DNA from: Lichenicoccus sp964246745 | GTDB lineage: Bacteria > Pseudomonadota > Alphaproteobacteria > Acetobacterales > Acetobacteraceae | Direction of reading: 5' to 3' | DNA length: 24,990 nt | NCBI GenBank assembly: GCA_964246745.1 | Contig: CAXTRK010000045.1 | Span: forward strand, 1 to 24,990 | In this document: piece after piece, positions 7,750 through 15,278 of the stretch | How positions within the stretch are numbered: position 1 is the first letter of the stretch | Layout: each line of letters begins with the position of its first letter | Made by a program: the position numbers and the translations under genes | Notes under the pieces: model-generated | What the model was told of the DNA's origin: nothing | Databases searched by the model: none | Seen by the model: the letters and a program-made list of their open reading frames with translations, nothing else

Positions 7750-8013
7750 ATGATGAACATCACCATTCCCATCCCCGATGCGCTAGCCGCCCGGCTCGGC
7801 ACCGAGGTAGACCTCCCACGTCGTGCCTTGGAAGCGTTTGGCCTGGAGGAATACCGCGCCGGCCGCCTGACCCGACCTGAGCTGAGGCAGATGTTGGGGT
7901 TCGCCACCCGCGGCGAGCTGGATGGTTTCCTCAAGGCGCACGGCGTGGTCGAGGGGATCACCGTCGAGGAATTCGACCGCCAGATGCAGGACCTGGACCG
8001 TATCGGTTTGTGA
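7750..8013 (+). CDS. UPF0175 family protein, probable antitoxin
   Basis: 87 residues (85-87 depending on start). The sequence MNITIPIPDALAARLG..., then DLPRRALEAFGLEEYRAGRLTRPELRQMLGFATRGELDGFLKAHGV, is typical of UPF0175: an N-terminal strand for dimerisation and DNA binding, then helices. Members are commonly encoded just upstream of DUF3368 PIN-domain proteins, as here with a 3-base gap, and are thought to be the antitoxin and autoregulator. ATGs at 7750 and 7753 are both possible; no strong ribosome site precedes them. It is intact, although the genes on both sides are broken. Confidence 0.82.
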   Translation: MMNITIPIPDALAARLGTEVDLPRRALEAFGLEEYRAGRLTRPELRQMLGFATRGELDGFLKAHGVVEGITVEEFDRQMQDLDRIGL

Positions 8014-8016
8014 GGC

Positions 8017-8508
8017 ATGCGTGCCGTCGCGGATACCGGGCCACTGCACTATCTGATCCTTGCCGGGCACATTGAAATCGTAATGATCCTATTCAGCGAG
8101 GTCGCCATTCCCGATGTGGTCCGGGAAGAGCTAGCCCATCCGAAGGCGCCCGTTGCCGTGCAGGACTGGATCGCGTCGCCTCCAGGCTGGCTATCGGTCC
8201 ACTCAGTGATGCCGGACATGCTGGTTCAGGTGGATTCAGCATTGGACCAAGGTGAACGGGCCGCCTTCGCCCTGGCCATGCAACGGCGGCCTGACCTTGT
8301 GCTGATGGATGATCGCGCCAGCGTCGCCGCGGCCCGCGCACGAGGCTTTGTGGTGACCGGAACGCTTGGCCTGCTTGTCCGGGCCGCGCGTCATGACCTG
8401 CTGGACCTGCCCGATGCCTTGGACGCCTTAGGTCGCACCAACTTTCGCTGGACCCCCAGCTTACGCGCGCGCGTGCTGGCGGAACACCCGGAAGAGCGTG
8501 GCCGATGA
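8017..8508 (+). CDS. PIN-domain protein (DUF3368), probable toxin
   Basis: 163 residues with a PIN-like nuclease pattern: Asp6 in VADTGPLHYL, an acidic residue near Glu38, Glu80 in LDQGERAAFALA, and Asp98/Asp99 in LVLMDDRAS, followed by ARARGFVVTGTLGLLVRA, the hallmark of DUF3368 proteins. PIN toxins are usually Mg-dependent RNases. All expected acidic positions are present, so the gene looks functional. It follows the UPF0175 gene almost directly, with a TGAGG between them that can act as a ribosome site. The target RNA is unknown. Confidence 0.82.
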   Translation: MRAVADTGPLHYLILAGHIEIVMILFSEVAIPDVVREELAHPKAPVAVQDWIASPPGWLSVHSVMPDMLVQVDSALDQGERAAFALAMQRRPDLVLMDDRASVAAARARGFVVTGTLGLLVRAARHDLLDLPDALDALGRTNFRWTPSLRARVLAEHPEERGR

Positions 8509-8539
8509 CCGGCGAGACCAGGTCAACGCCTCGGCAGCA

Positions 8540-9076
8540 GTGGCCTTGACCCCGCTCGGCCACGGTCACCTCTGGTTCCGTCATTGGTTGCCCGGGAAGG
8601 CGAGCGGGCCGGCTGGCGCTCCATCGCGTTCTTCACCGCCAACATCCGCAACCCTAACCCACGCCGCGCCTATGCCCGCGCCTGAAGCCGGTTCTTTACC
8701 TGGTGCGCGCGCCGCGGCCTGCCACTTGCCGGCATCCGGCCGTTCGACGTCGCCTCTTACATAGAGGAACCGGGGTCCGAAGTGTCGGCGCCGAGCGTGA
8801 AGCAGCAGCTCGCGGCAATCCGCATGCTGTGCAACTGGCTGGTGGTCGGTCAGATAATGCCGGCGAACCCTGCCAGCTCGGAGCCCGGCCCGAAGCACGT
8901 GGTGAAGACCGGCAAGGCCCCGGTGCTCGACGGCGCCGAGTGGCGGCGGCTGATGGACGGCATCCCGCAAGGCGGCCGGGATTGCCCCGGACCGCAAGGG
9001 CCGGTTGTTTCGATACGGCAAGGGGCGCAGTCCGGACCAGCCGTCAGCGCGGCCGCTGCGGCAGGAGGATGTCTGA
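8540..9076 (+). pseudogene. Tyrosine recombinase (phage-type integrase), degraded
   Basis: Pieces of one integrase lie in order in two frames. VALTPLG (from 8540) is followed by a frame change to REGERAGWRSIAFFTANIRN and PNPRRAYARA. A TGA at 8683-8685 comes next, then SRFFTWCARRGLPLAGIRPF to LAAIRMLCNWLVVGQIMPAN and KHVVKTGKAPVL, the SAM-like N-terminal DNA-binding domain. After MDGIP (about 8967) most of the catalytic domain is missing, and a short C-terminal piece, APDRKGRLFRYGKGRSPDQ to RQEDV, appears in another frame (8981-9073) before a stop. The catalytic Arg-His-Tyr set is absent. Inactive; it marks a former mobile element. Confidence 0.75.
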
Positions 9077-9079
9077 CAG

Positions 9080-9188
9080 ACGATGATGCTTTCTGACACA
9101 TGCGGCAGTAACAGATACTTGAGAGGTCACTTGGTCCCTCAGCTCGATATCGGACGCGGCCACATTGGCATCCACCCTCGAAGTCCAT
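9080..9188 (-). pseudogene. GFA-family (Mss4-like zinc) protein, N-terminal stub
   Basis: The ATG at 9188 starts MDFEGGCQCGRVRYRAEG, then SICYCRMCQKASSS. The CQCG and CYCRMC cysteines are the zinc ligands of the glutathione-dependent formaldehyde-activating (GFA/CENP-V) family. Homology stops after about 36 of the usual 120-140 residues, where the integrase remnant begins. It lies downstream of, and on the same strand as, the RidA gene. Confidence 0.7.
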
Positions 9189-9289
9189 CTCATCCGCCCC
9201 GTCGCTATCCATGGAGCCTGCCACGCGTGCCGGATATCTGAAAAGGGTCAGCGGCAGAGGCCGTGCGTCGGCGTAGCCCCTCCCTGGGC

Positions 9290-9673
9290 TCATCCGACAG
9301 CACGGCGTGCCGTGACCTCGATCTCGATCTTCATGCGCCGATCGGAAAGCCCCGCCGCGATCATCGTTGCCGCCGGACGAATATCGCCGAAGTACTGCCG
9401 CAGTATGGGCCAGCACGGCTCGAAATCGGCCGCATCAGGTAGGATGTAACGGACGCGCACCACGTCGGCCAACGAGCTGCCTGCCTCTGCCAGAGCCTTC
9501 CCGACATTGCGCATCGTTTGTTCAACTTGCTCACGTATGTCAGACGAGATCGTCATGGCCTCGTAGTCGAAGCCGGTGGTTCCGGACACGAAAACCCATT
9601 CTCCGTCCACGACGGCCCGGGAATAGCCGATGCTGGACTCGAACGGTGAACCCGAGGAAATCAGTCGGCGCAT
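9290..9673 (-). CDS. RidA/YjgF/YER057c family protein
   Basis: 127 residues, full length. The fold signature is clear: YSRAVVDGEWVFVSGTTGFD, EQTMRNVGKALAEAGSSLADVVRVRYIL, FEPCWPILRQYFGDIRPAAT and MKIEIEVTA. RidA enzymes deaminate reactive enamines or imines through an arginine in a PAR(S/T) segment. Here the matching segment reads RPAATMIAA, so that arginine is absent, as in the non-archetypal Rid subgroups; the activity is therefore uncertain. The ATG at 9673 is the natural start (MRRLISSGSPFE). The gene looks intact although DNA on its downstream side is decayed. Confidence 0.88.
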   Translation of the reverse strand: MRRLISSGSPFESSIGYSRAVVDGEWVFVSGTTGFDYEAMTISSDIREQVEQTMRNVGKALAEAGSSLADVVRVRYILPDAADFEPCWPILRQYFGDIRPAATMIAAGLSDRRMKIEIEVTARRAVG

Positions 9674-9961
9674 GATCGTCAGTCTCCATGTTTCACGCCT
9701 CGCGGCGCATCGTGGCCGCGATCAGGATGGCAGTCCGGCGGTCGAGCACTCTGCCCCGCCTGTCAGGCTTCTCGCATCGCCGCCAGCCGCACGGAGACCC
9801 GCAACTGGATCGAGAGCAGGCATCGGACATGTCAGCGGCACAGCGGCACCGAGCCCACTTGCTGCTCAACAGGGTATCATCGGCGTGGAGCTGACGGCAG
9901 ACATGCCGGTTACTTTTTGACAAGCCGTTCCGCCATTTACAGACGTGCTGACGCGTGATCT
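9674..9961. other. Gene-free stretch between divergent genes
   Basis: No recognisable protein on either strand. It separates the RidA gene (minus) from the SDR gene (plus) and should hold both promoters. A perfect TTGACA occurs at 9917-9922 on the plus strand, but the hexamer 17 bases later is CAGACG, so no promoter is called. Confidence 0.45.
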
Positions 9962-9970
9962 GTGACCGGC

Positions 9971-11056
9971 ATGGATCAGTCCGCCGCACCATGTCTGCGC
10001 TCCGGCCGTCCGGTCGTCGTCATCACCGGCGGCTCGTCGGGCATCGGACGCTGCACCGCTGAGCTGTTCGCACGGCGCGGCTGGAATGTGGGGCTGATCG
10101 CGCGTGGCGGCGACGGGCTCTCCCAGACCGCGGGCGATGTCGCCAAAGCCGGTGGTGTCAGCGCCACGGCGAACGCCGATGTCAGCGATGGCGACGCGCT
10201 TGAACAGGCGGCGGCGCAGCTCACCGACCGCCTCGGCGGCGTCGATGTCTGGATCAACGCCGCCGGCAACGGCGTCTATGGCTCGCTGCTCGACGTTCCG
10301 GACGCCGAATTCCGGCGCGTCACCGAAGTGACCTACATGGGCACCGTCAACGGCACGCGCTGCGCGCTGCGCCACATGCTGCCGGGCAATCGCGGCACCA
10401 TCGTCAATGTCTGCTCCGGCATCGCCTTCTGCGGACTGCCGCTGATGACGTCCTATGCCGGCGCGAAGGCGGCGGTGCGCGGCTTCAGCCAGTCGGTGCG
10501 CGCCGAACTGCGTCTGAGCCGCAGCCGCGTCCATGTCTGCACGGTGTTCCCGCCAGCGGTGAACACGCCCTTCTTCAGCCATGCGCCCTCGTACATGGGC
10601 GCGCCCTCGCGACCGCTGCCCCCGGTCTATCAACCCGAGATCGTGGCGCAGGCGCTCTACCTCGCCGCAACCGGGCGGCGGCGCGAGATGACCGTGAGTT
10701 CCACCGTGCTCGCCTTCGCGCTGGTCAGCCGGCTGTCGCCGAGCCTCGCCGCCTGGCTCACCGAACAGGTGCGCTTCGAGACCATGCTGTCGCGCGACGC
10801 GGCGGCGAGCCAGTCGGAAGAACCCAGCCTGTTTGGTCCGCCGCAACGCGTGCATGGTGTGCGCGGGCCGTTCGGGGCGCGCGGCTGGAGCGCCCATGTC
10901 TGGCTGCTGGGTGTCGCGCGCAGCCTGTTCAGCGGCGTGGCGGAGTGGCCAAGACCAGCGCCTCCGTCGCTGCCAGGACCCGGGCACGCAGCGCCGGGTC
11001 CAGCGCAAGCGGGTTCGGACGGCTCGGCCGGCATCGCTTCCAATACCGCCCGCTGA
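9971..11056 (+). CDS. SDR family NAD(P)-dependent oxidoreductase
   Basis: 361 residues. The N-terminal half is a classical short-chain dehydrogenase: TGGSSGIG (19-26), NAAG (96-99), a serine in NVCSG at about 149, and YAGAK with Tyr162 and Lys166. A long C-terminal extension carries a membrane-like patch, TVLAFALVSRLSPSLAAWL. The last 43 codons (from 10929) are antisense to the convergent SDR gene and read as Pro/Ala/Gly-rich sequence, so the true protein probably ends in what is now a run-on tail. The substrate is unknown. A GTG at 9962 is an alternative start. The first lines closely resemble the SDR scar at 7025-7080. Confidence 0.85.
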   Translation: MDQSAAPCLRSGRPVVVITGGSSGIGRCTAELFARRGWNVGLIARGGDGLSQTAGDVAKAGGVSATANADVSDGDALEQAAAQLTDRLGGVDVWINAAGNGVYGSLLDVPDAEFRRVTEVTYMGTVNGTRCALRHMLPGNRGTIVNVCSGIAFCGLPLMTSYAGAKAAVRGFSQSVRAELRLSRSRVHVCTVFPPAVNTPFFSHAPSYMGAPSRPLPPVYQPEIVAQALYLAATGRRREMTVSSTVLAFALVSRLSPSLAAWLTEQVRFETMLSRDAAASQSEEPSLFGPPQRVHGVRGPFGARGWSAHVWLLGVARSLFSGVAEWPRPAPPSLPGPGHAAPGPAQAGSDGSAGIASNTAR

Positions 11057-11795
11057 CCCCGGCGCAGGCCGGCGAGAGCGCCACGTGCAGCGGCGTCGCG
11101 GCGCCTTGTTGCTCGGTCAGCAGGAATGGCGCCATCAGTTTCCAGGCCATGGCCGCGGCGCCTGGATGACGCACCAGCCCGGTGGCCACCATGCCCGGAT
11201 GCGCCACGTTGACGGTGATCCGGCTGGCTTCAAGCTCATCGGCGAAAGCGAGGCTGGTGATCAGCAAGGCGAGCTTGGAACTCGAATAGGCCCGCACCAT
11301 ACGCCAGCCTCTGGCAAGTTCGAGATCGCCGGGATCGATCCGGGCGCGATCGGATGTCGAGGAGCCGACATTGACCACGCGGGCCTCTCCGGACGATCGG
11401 GCGGCCTCGCGCAGCGCGGGAAGCAGGGCGCGTGTCAGCACGAAGGGTGCCAGATGGTTGACCGCGAGGGTCCGCTCATGGCCCTCGACCGTCTCCAGCC
11501 GGTGCGGGCACAGGATTCCAGCATTGTTGACCAGCAGATCGAGCCTGCTGGTGCGCGACAGGATCGCCTCCGCCGACGCCCGCGCCTCGGACAGCAGCGA
11601 CAGATCGGCGGCGATGCAATGGATGCGGCCGATGGCGTGCGGCACTCGGCTGGCGATCCAGCTTTGCGCCGGCGCCAGCCGCGCCGCCTCGCGTCCGATC
11701 ACGAACACTGAGTATCCGGCATCGGCCAGCCCGAGCGCGATCCACCGCCCAATGCCGCCGGTAGCCCCGGTGACCACCGCGGCGCCGCCGTTCAC
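10929..11795 (-). CDS. SDR family oxidoreductase (retinol-dehydrogenase-like)
   Basis: 288 residues. TGATGGIG (9-16), NNAG (90-93), NHLAPFVLT with Asn113, a serine in NVGSST at about 145 and YSSSK (Tyr170, Lys174) complete the SDR tetrad. The downstream HPGMVATGL and WKLMAPF segments resemble retinol-dehydrogenase and WW-oxidoreductase-type members; the substrate cannot be assigned. The start is a GTG at 11795 that overlaps the mltG stop as GTGA, so it is translationally coupled and is the last gene of the fab-mltG operon. Its 3' end overlaps the convergent SDR gene by 128 bases. Confidence 0.87.
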   Translation of the reverse strand: MNGGAAVVTGATGGIGRWIALGLADAGYSVFVIGREAARLAPAQSWIASRVPHAIGRIHCIAADLSLLSEARASAEAILSRTSRLDLLVNNAGILCPHRLETVEGHERTLAVNHLAPFVLTRALLPALREAARSSGEARVVNVGSSTSDRARIDPGDLELARGWRMVRAYSSSKLALLITSLAFADELEASRITVNVAHPGMVATGLVRHPGAAAMAWKLMAPFLLTEQQGAATPLHVALSPACAGVSGRYWKRCRPSRPNPLALDPALRARVLAATEALVLATPPRR

Positions 11796-12799
11796 GGCGC
11801 AGCCTCCGAGGCGCCGTGCAGCGCACGCAGCCTGCCCACGTTTTGCAGATGCTCGGCCAGCGTATCGGCGAAGGCGTGGCCGCCGTTTCCGTTGGCGACG
11901 AAATAGAGCGCGTCACTGGCCGCGGGATGCGCCACCGCCAGCATCGATGCCACGCCCGGCGCGCAGATCGGACCCGGCGGCAGGCCCGGCACGACATAGG
12001 TGTTGTACGGATTGTCCAGCTCGAGGTCGGCGCGGCTGAGCGGGCGCCGAAGCTCGCCGAGGCCCCCCGTCGCCGCGTAGGCAACGGTCGGGTCCGATTG
12101 CAGCCGCATGCCCAGACGCAGCCGGTTGAGGAACACGCGCGCCACCAGCGGCCGCTCGGGGCCAAGCGCGGTCTCGCGTTCGACCATGCTGGCGAGCACG
12201 ACCAGCTCGGCCGGACTGGTGAGGCCCGCCTGCCGGTCCCGGCCCGCCCAGATCCCGGCGAGCGCCGCTTGCATGGCATGGCGCATCCTGAGGGCGAGCG
12301 CCGCCCGCGTGGTGCCGAGCACATAGTCATAGGTTTGCGGCAACACGCTGCCTTCGGCGACCACCGGCACCGGCCCGGACAAAGCCTCCGCCTTGGCGAG
12401 CAGCAGCGCGATCTGCGCGGAGGTCAGTCCCTCCGGCACGGTCGTCGCATGCTGCACCGGCTGGCCGGTGCGAAGCACCAGCAACAGCGCGCGCAGCGAG
12501 GCATAGGCGGGAAATTCAAACTCGCCGGCATGGATCGGCCCATAGGCGCGGGTCAGACGGACGGCTGCGCGAAACCCTGCCCGTGCGAGTAGGCCAGCCG
12601 GCAATGCGCCCGGCTGCTGCAACGCTCGGCCAGCGTCGCTGACCGGGCCGTGCGGCACCACGATCGCGCGGGCGTGCGGCAATGGCCCCGGCCTGCCGTA
12701 GAGCACGATGGCGCCGGACACGGCAGCCGCCGCCAGCATGACCAGGACAAACCAGGCCGCGAGCAGCCCCCGAACCAGCGACTTCCGGCGGCCGGGCAC
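11792..12799 (-). CDS. mltG: Endolytic murein transglycosylase MltG
   Basis: 335-residue inner-membrane enzyme that cleaves nascent peptidoglycan and helps set glycan-strand length. A basic N-terminus and one transmembrane helix (about 10-34) are followed by a LysM-like part and the YceG catalytic domain. Within that domain are GEFEFPA (92-98), TVPEGLTSAQI, LPQTYDYVLG, ASMVERETAL with the catalytic Glu at about 207, RVFLNRLRLGMRLQSDPTV and NPYNTYVVPGLPPGPICAPG. Length matches the family. The start is a GTG at 12799, 12 bases after the fabF stop. fabF-mltG order is common in proteobacteria and links lipid and wall synthesis. Confidence 0.93.
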   Translation of the reverse strand: MPGRRKSLVRGLLAAWFVLVMLAAAAVSGAIVLYGRPGPLPHARAIVVPHGPVSDAGRALQQPGALPAGLLARAGFRAAVRLTRAYGPIHAGEFEFPAYASLRALLLVLRTGQPVQHATTVPEGLTSAQIALLLAKAEALSGPVPVVAEGSVLPQTYDYVLGTTRAALALRMRHAMQAALAGIWAGRDRQAGLTSPAELVVLASMVERETALGPERPLVARVFLNRLRLGMRLQSDPTVAYAATGGLGELRRPLSRADLELDNPYNTYVVPGLPPGPICAPGVASMLAVAHPAASDALYFVANGNGGHAFADTLAEHLQNVGRLRALHGASEAAP

Positions 12800-12811
12800 T
12801 CGGCGGCGCGG

Positions 12812-14104
12812 TCAGACCGCCCCAAGCACGATGCTGGCGTTGGTGCCGCCAAAGCCAAAGCTGTTGGACAGCGCAAGATTCACGCGGCGTTCCTGCGCGG
12901 TGTGCGCCACCCGGTCGATCACGCTCTCACGGCTTGGCTGGTCCAGGTTCAGGGTCGGCGGTATGACGCCGTCGCGGATGGCCAGGATGCAGAAGATCGC
13001 CTCGATCGCGCCGGCGGCGCCCAGCAGGTGGCCAGTCGCCGATTTGGTCGACGACATCGCCAGCCCGCGCGCGTGTCCACCGAACAGCCTCTCGACCGCT
13101 TCAAGCTCAAGATCGTCGGCCATCGTCGAGGTGCCGTGCGCGTTGACGTACTGGATATCGCCGGCCTGCACGCCGCCGTTGCGCAGCGCCGCGACCATAG
13201 CGCGATAGGCGCCGGCGTGACCTTCCGGTGGAGCGGTGATGTGGTGGGCGTCGCCCGAGAGCCCGTAGCCGCGCACTTCGGCGTAAATCCTGGCACCGCG
13301 CTTCCTGGCATGCTCGTATTCCTCGAGCACGACGATGCCGGCCCCCTCTCCCATGACGAACCCGTCGCGGTCACGGTCCCATGGCCGCGAGGCGCGTGCC
13401 GGAGCATCATTAAAGCCTGTGGACAGCGCGCGGGAGGCGCAGAACCCGGCGATGCCGAGCGCGCAGACCGCGGCCTCGGTGCCCCCCGCCACCATCACGT
13501 CGGCGTCGCCGAGCATGACCAGCCGCGCGGCGTCGCCAATCGCGTGCACCCCGGTGGCGCATGCCGTGACGGCGGAATGATTGGGACCCTTGAAGCCGTA
13601 GCGGATGGAGAGATGCCCGGAGACCAGGTTGATCAGAGCGGACGGAATGAAGAACGGCGACAGCCGGCGGGCGCGCCCCTCATGCACCTGGACCGAGGCC
13701 TCGTAGATCGATTGCAGTCCGCCGATGCCCGAACCGATCATGACGCCGGTGGCGCAGCGGTCTTCCTCGCCCTCCGCCGTCCAGCCGGAATCCTCGACCG
13801 CCTCGGCGGCCGCAACCAGGCCGAGATGGATGAACCGGTCCATCTTCTTCTGGTCCTTGGGGGCGATCCACTCGGACAGGTCAAGTCCGCCGGCAGCCCG
13901 GCTGCCCGAAGGGACCTCGCCTGCCACCTGAGCGGGGAGATCGGAGGCGTCAAAGGCGCGGATACGGCCAATGCCGGTCTCGCCTTCGGTGAGCCGCTTC
14001 CAGAACGGCTCGATGCCGACGCCGAGCGGCCCGGCGATCCCCATTCCCGTGACAACTACCCGCCTTGGCACATCCAATCCCGCACGCATCAGCGAGCCGC
14101 CCAT
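12812..14104 (-). CDS. fabF: Beta-ketoacyl-ACP synthase II
   Basis: 430-residue condensing enzyme for fatty-acid elongation. The Cys-His-His triad is visible: Cys182 in TACATG, His323 in NAHGTSTMADD and His359 in KSATGHLLGAAG; the closing SNSFGFGGTN loop is present. The start at 14104 follows the acpP stop by 13 bases, with a purine-rich AGGCAGGA that overlaps the acpP stop codon. An ATG at 14089 (MRAGLDVPRRVVVTG) is a good alternative, giving 425 residues. The long open frame upstream to 14218 is the acpP shadow. It receives malonyl-ACP made by FabD and condenses it with the acyl chain. Confidence 0.95.
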   Translation of the reverse strand: MGGSLMRAGLDVPRRVVVTGMGIAGPLGVGIEPFWKRLTEGETGIGRIRAFDASDLPAQVAGEVPSGSRAAGGLDLSEWIAPKDQKKMDRFIHLGLVAAAEAVEDSGWTAEGEEDRCATGVMIGSGIGGLQSIYEASVQVHEGRARRLSPFFIPSALINLVSGHLSIRYGFKGPNHSAVTACATGVHAIGDAARLVMLGDADVMVAGGTEAAVCALGIAGFCASRALSTGFNDAPARASRPWDRDRDGFVMGEGAGIVVLEEYEHARKRGARIYAEVRGYGLSGDAHHITAPPEGHAGAYRAMVAALRNGGVQAGDIQYVNAHGTSTMADDLELEAVERLFGGHARGLAMSSTKSATGHLLGAAGAIEAIFCILAIRDGVIPPTLNLDQPSRESVIDRVAHTAQERRVNLALSNSFGFGGTNASIVLGAV

Positions 14105-14117
14105 TCGTGGTCCTGCC

Positions 14118-14357
14118 TCAGGCGGCCTTCTGCTTCTCGATATAGTCGATCGCATCCTTGACGGTGGAGATTTTCTCCGCCGCGTCTTCCGGAATTTCGA
14201 CGGCGAATGCCTCCTCAAAGGCCATGACCAGCTCGACCGTGTCGAGGCTGTCGGCGCCGAGGTCGTCGATGAAGGAAGCCTCGGGGGTCACCTTGCTCTC
14301 CTCGACGCCGAGGTGCTCCACAACGATCTTCTTAACCTTGTCGGCGATCTCGCTCAT
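14118..14357 (-). CDS. acpP: Acyl carrier protein
   Basis: 79 residues, acidic and helical, the usual ACP size. The DSLD motif puts the phosphopantetheine-bearing serine at position 37, in DDLGADSLDTVELVMAFEE. It carries the growing acyl chain between FabD, FabG and FabF, whose genes surround it. AGTAGGTT provides a ribosome site before the ATG. It is preceded by a 163-base gap to fabG, the longest gap in the operon, which may contain an extra promoter for the highly expressed ACP; no clear hexamer pair was found. Confidence 0.97.
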   Translation of the reverse strand: MSEIADKVKKIVVEHLGVEESKVTPEASFIDDLGADSLDTVELVMAFEEAFAVEIPEDAAEKISTVKDAIDYIEKQKAA

Positions 14358-14520
14358 CTGAACCTACTTTCTGTCTGCCCCAAAATCCGGGCTTGCATCC
14401 CGCCCGCGCTCCGCACGACGTAGCGCCGCGACTAGCATGGAATTCGACGCCCCGCCAAGGCACGGCAACCCGCATGTGGCGGCAATACGGCGACTTCGCG
14501 GATAATCCGTGTCACGCCGA

Positions 14521-15261
14521 TCAGATCATCGCCATGCCGCCATTGACGTGCAGCGTCGTTCCGGTCACCCAACCGGCCTGTTCGGAGGCAAGATAGAGCA
14601 CCGCGGCGGCGACGTCCTCCGGCGCGCCGAGACGACCGAGCGGAATCGCCGCAGCCAGCTTGGCCTTCTGCGGCTCGGACAGCGCGTCGGTCATCGCGGT
14701 CGCGACAAAGCCGGGAGCGACAACGTTGACGGTAATGCCGCGCCCGCCCACCTCCTGCGCCAGCGACTTGCTCATTCCCACGAGCCCGGCCTTGGCGGCG
14801 GCGTAGTTGGCCTGCCCTGGATTGCCGGTGGCACCCACGATGCTGGCAATCGAGATGATGCGGCCGGCGCGCCGGCGCACCATGCCCTTGAGCGCCGCCC
14901 GGCACAGACGGAACGGAGCCGCGAGATCGACCTCGATCACCTGGCTCCAATCGGCGTCCTTCATGCGCAGCGCCAATCCGTCGCGTGTCAGGCCGGCATT
15001 GTTGACCAGGATGCCAACCCCCTGGCCGCACGCGCTCTCTACCGCCGCGATCAAGCGGTCCGGCGCCGCCGGATCGGCAAGGTCCTCGGGACAGACATGG
15101 ACGCGCTCGCCAAGCCTCTCGGCCAGAGCGCCAAGCGCCTCGCGCCGGGTTCCGGACAGGGCCACCGTTGCGCCCTGGGCATGCAGCAGGGCGGCGATGG
15201 CGTCCCCGATGCCGCCCGACGCGCCGGTCACCAAAGCGATCTTGCCGTCCAGCCTGAACAT
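14521..15261 (-). CDS. fabG: 3-oxoacyl-ACP reductase
   Basis: 246-residue NADPH-dependent SDR that reduces 3-oxoacyl-ACP. TGASGGIG lies at 12-19 and NNAG at 87-90. The catalytic Ser140 (SIAS), Tyr153 and Lys157 (YAAAK) have the spacing of FabG, and HVNGGMAM closes the protein. The tetrad asparagine, normally in a VNL or TNL motif, is replaced: the codon GAT gives VIEVDL, so Asp is at residue 112. The ATG at 15261 has AGGAGT a few bases upstream. It lies 17 bases after fabD and is in the same operon, so the role is well supported despite the substitution. Confidence 0.94.
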   Translation of the reverse strand: MFRLDGKIALVTGASGGIGDAIAALLHAQGATVALSGTRREALGALAERLGERVHVCPEDLADPAAPDRLIAAVESACGQGVGILVNNAGLTRDGLALRMKDADWSQVIEVDLAAPFRLCRAALKGMVRRRAGRIISIASIVGATGNPGQANYAAAKAGLVGMSKSLAQEVGGRGITVNVVAPGFVATAMTDALSEPQKAKLAAAIPLGRLGAPEDVAAAVLYLASEQAGWVTGTTLHVNGGMAMI

Positions 15262-15278
15262 GGTCCGACTCCTGCGCG

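Noticed and set aside
9917..9945. Perfect TTGACA upstream of the SDR gene at 9971
   Set aside because: The hexamer at the right distance is CAGACG, too far from a -10 box.
9693..9992. 99-codon minus-strand frame with several cysteines
   Set aside because: No recognisable family, Arg/Cys-rich shadow-like sequence, and it overlaps the start region of the SDR gene.
12650..14161. Long plus-strand frame (503 codons) opposite fabF
   Set aside because: Antisense shadow of fabF and mltG; no recognisable motif.
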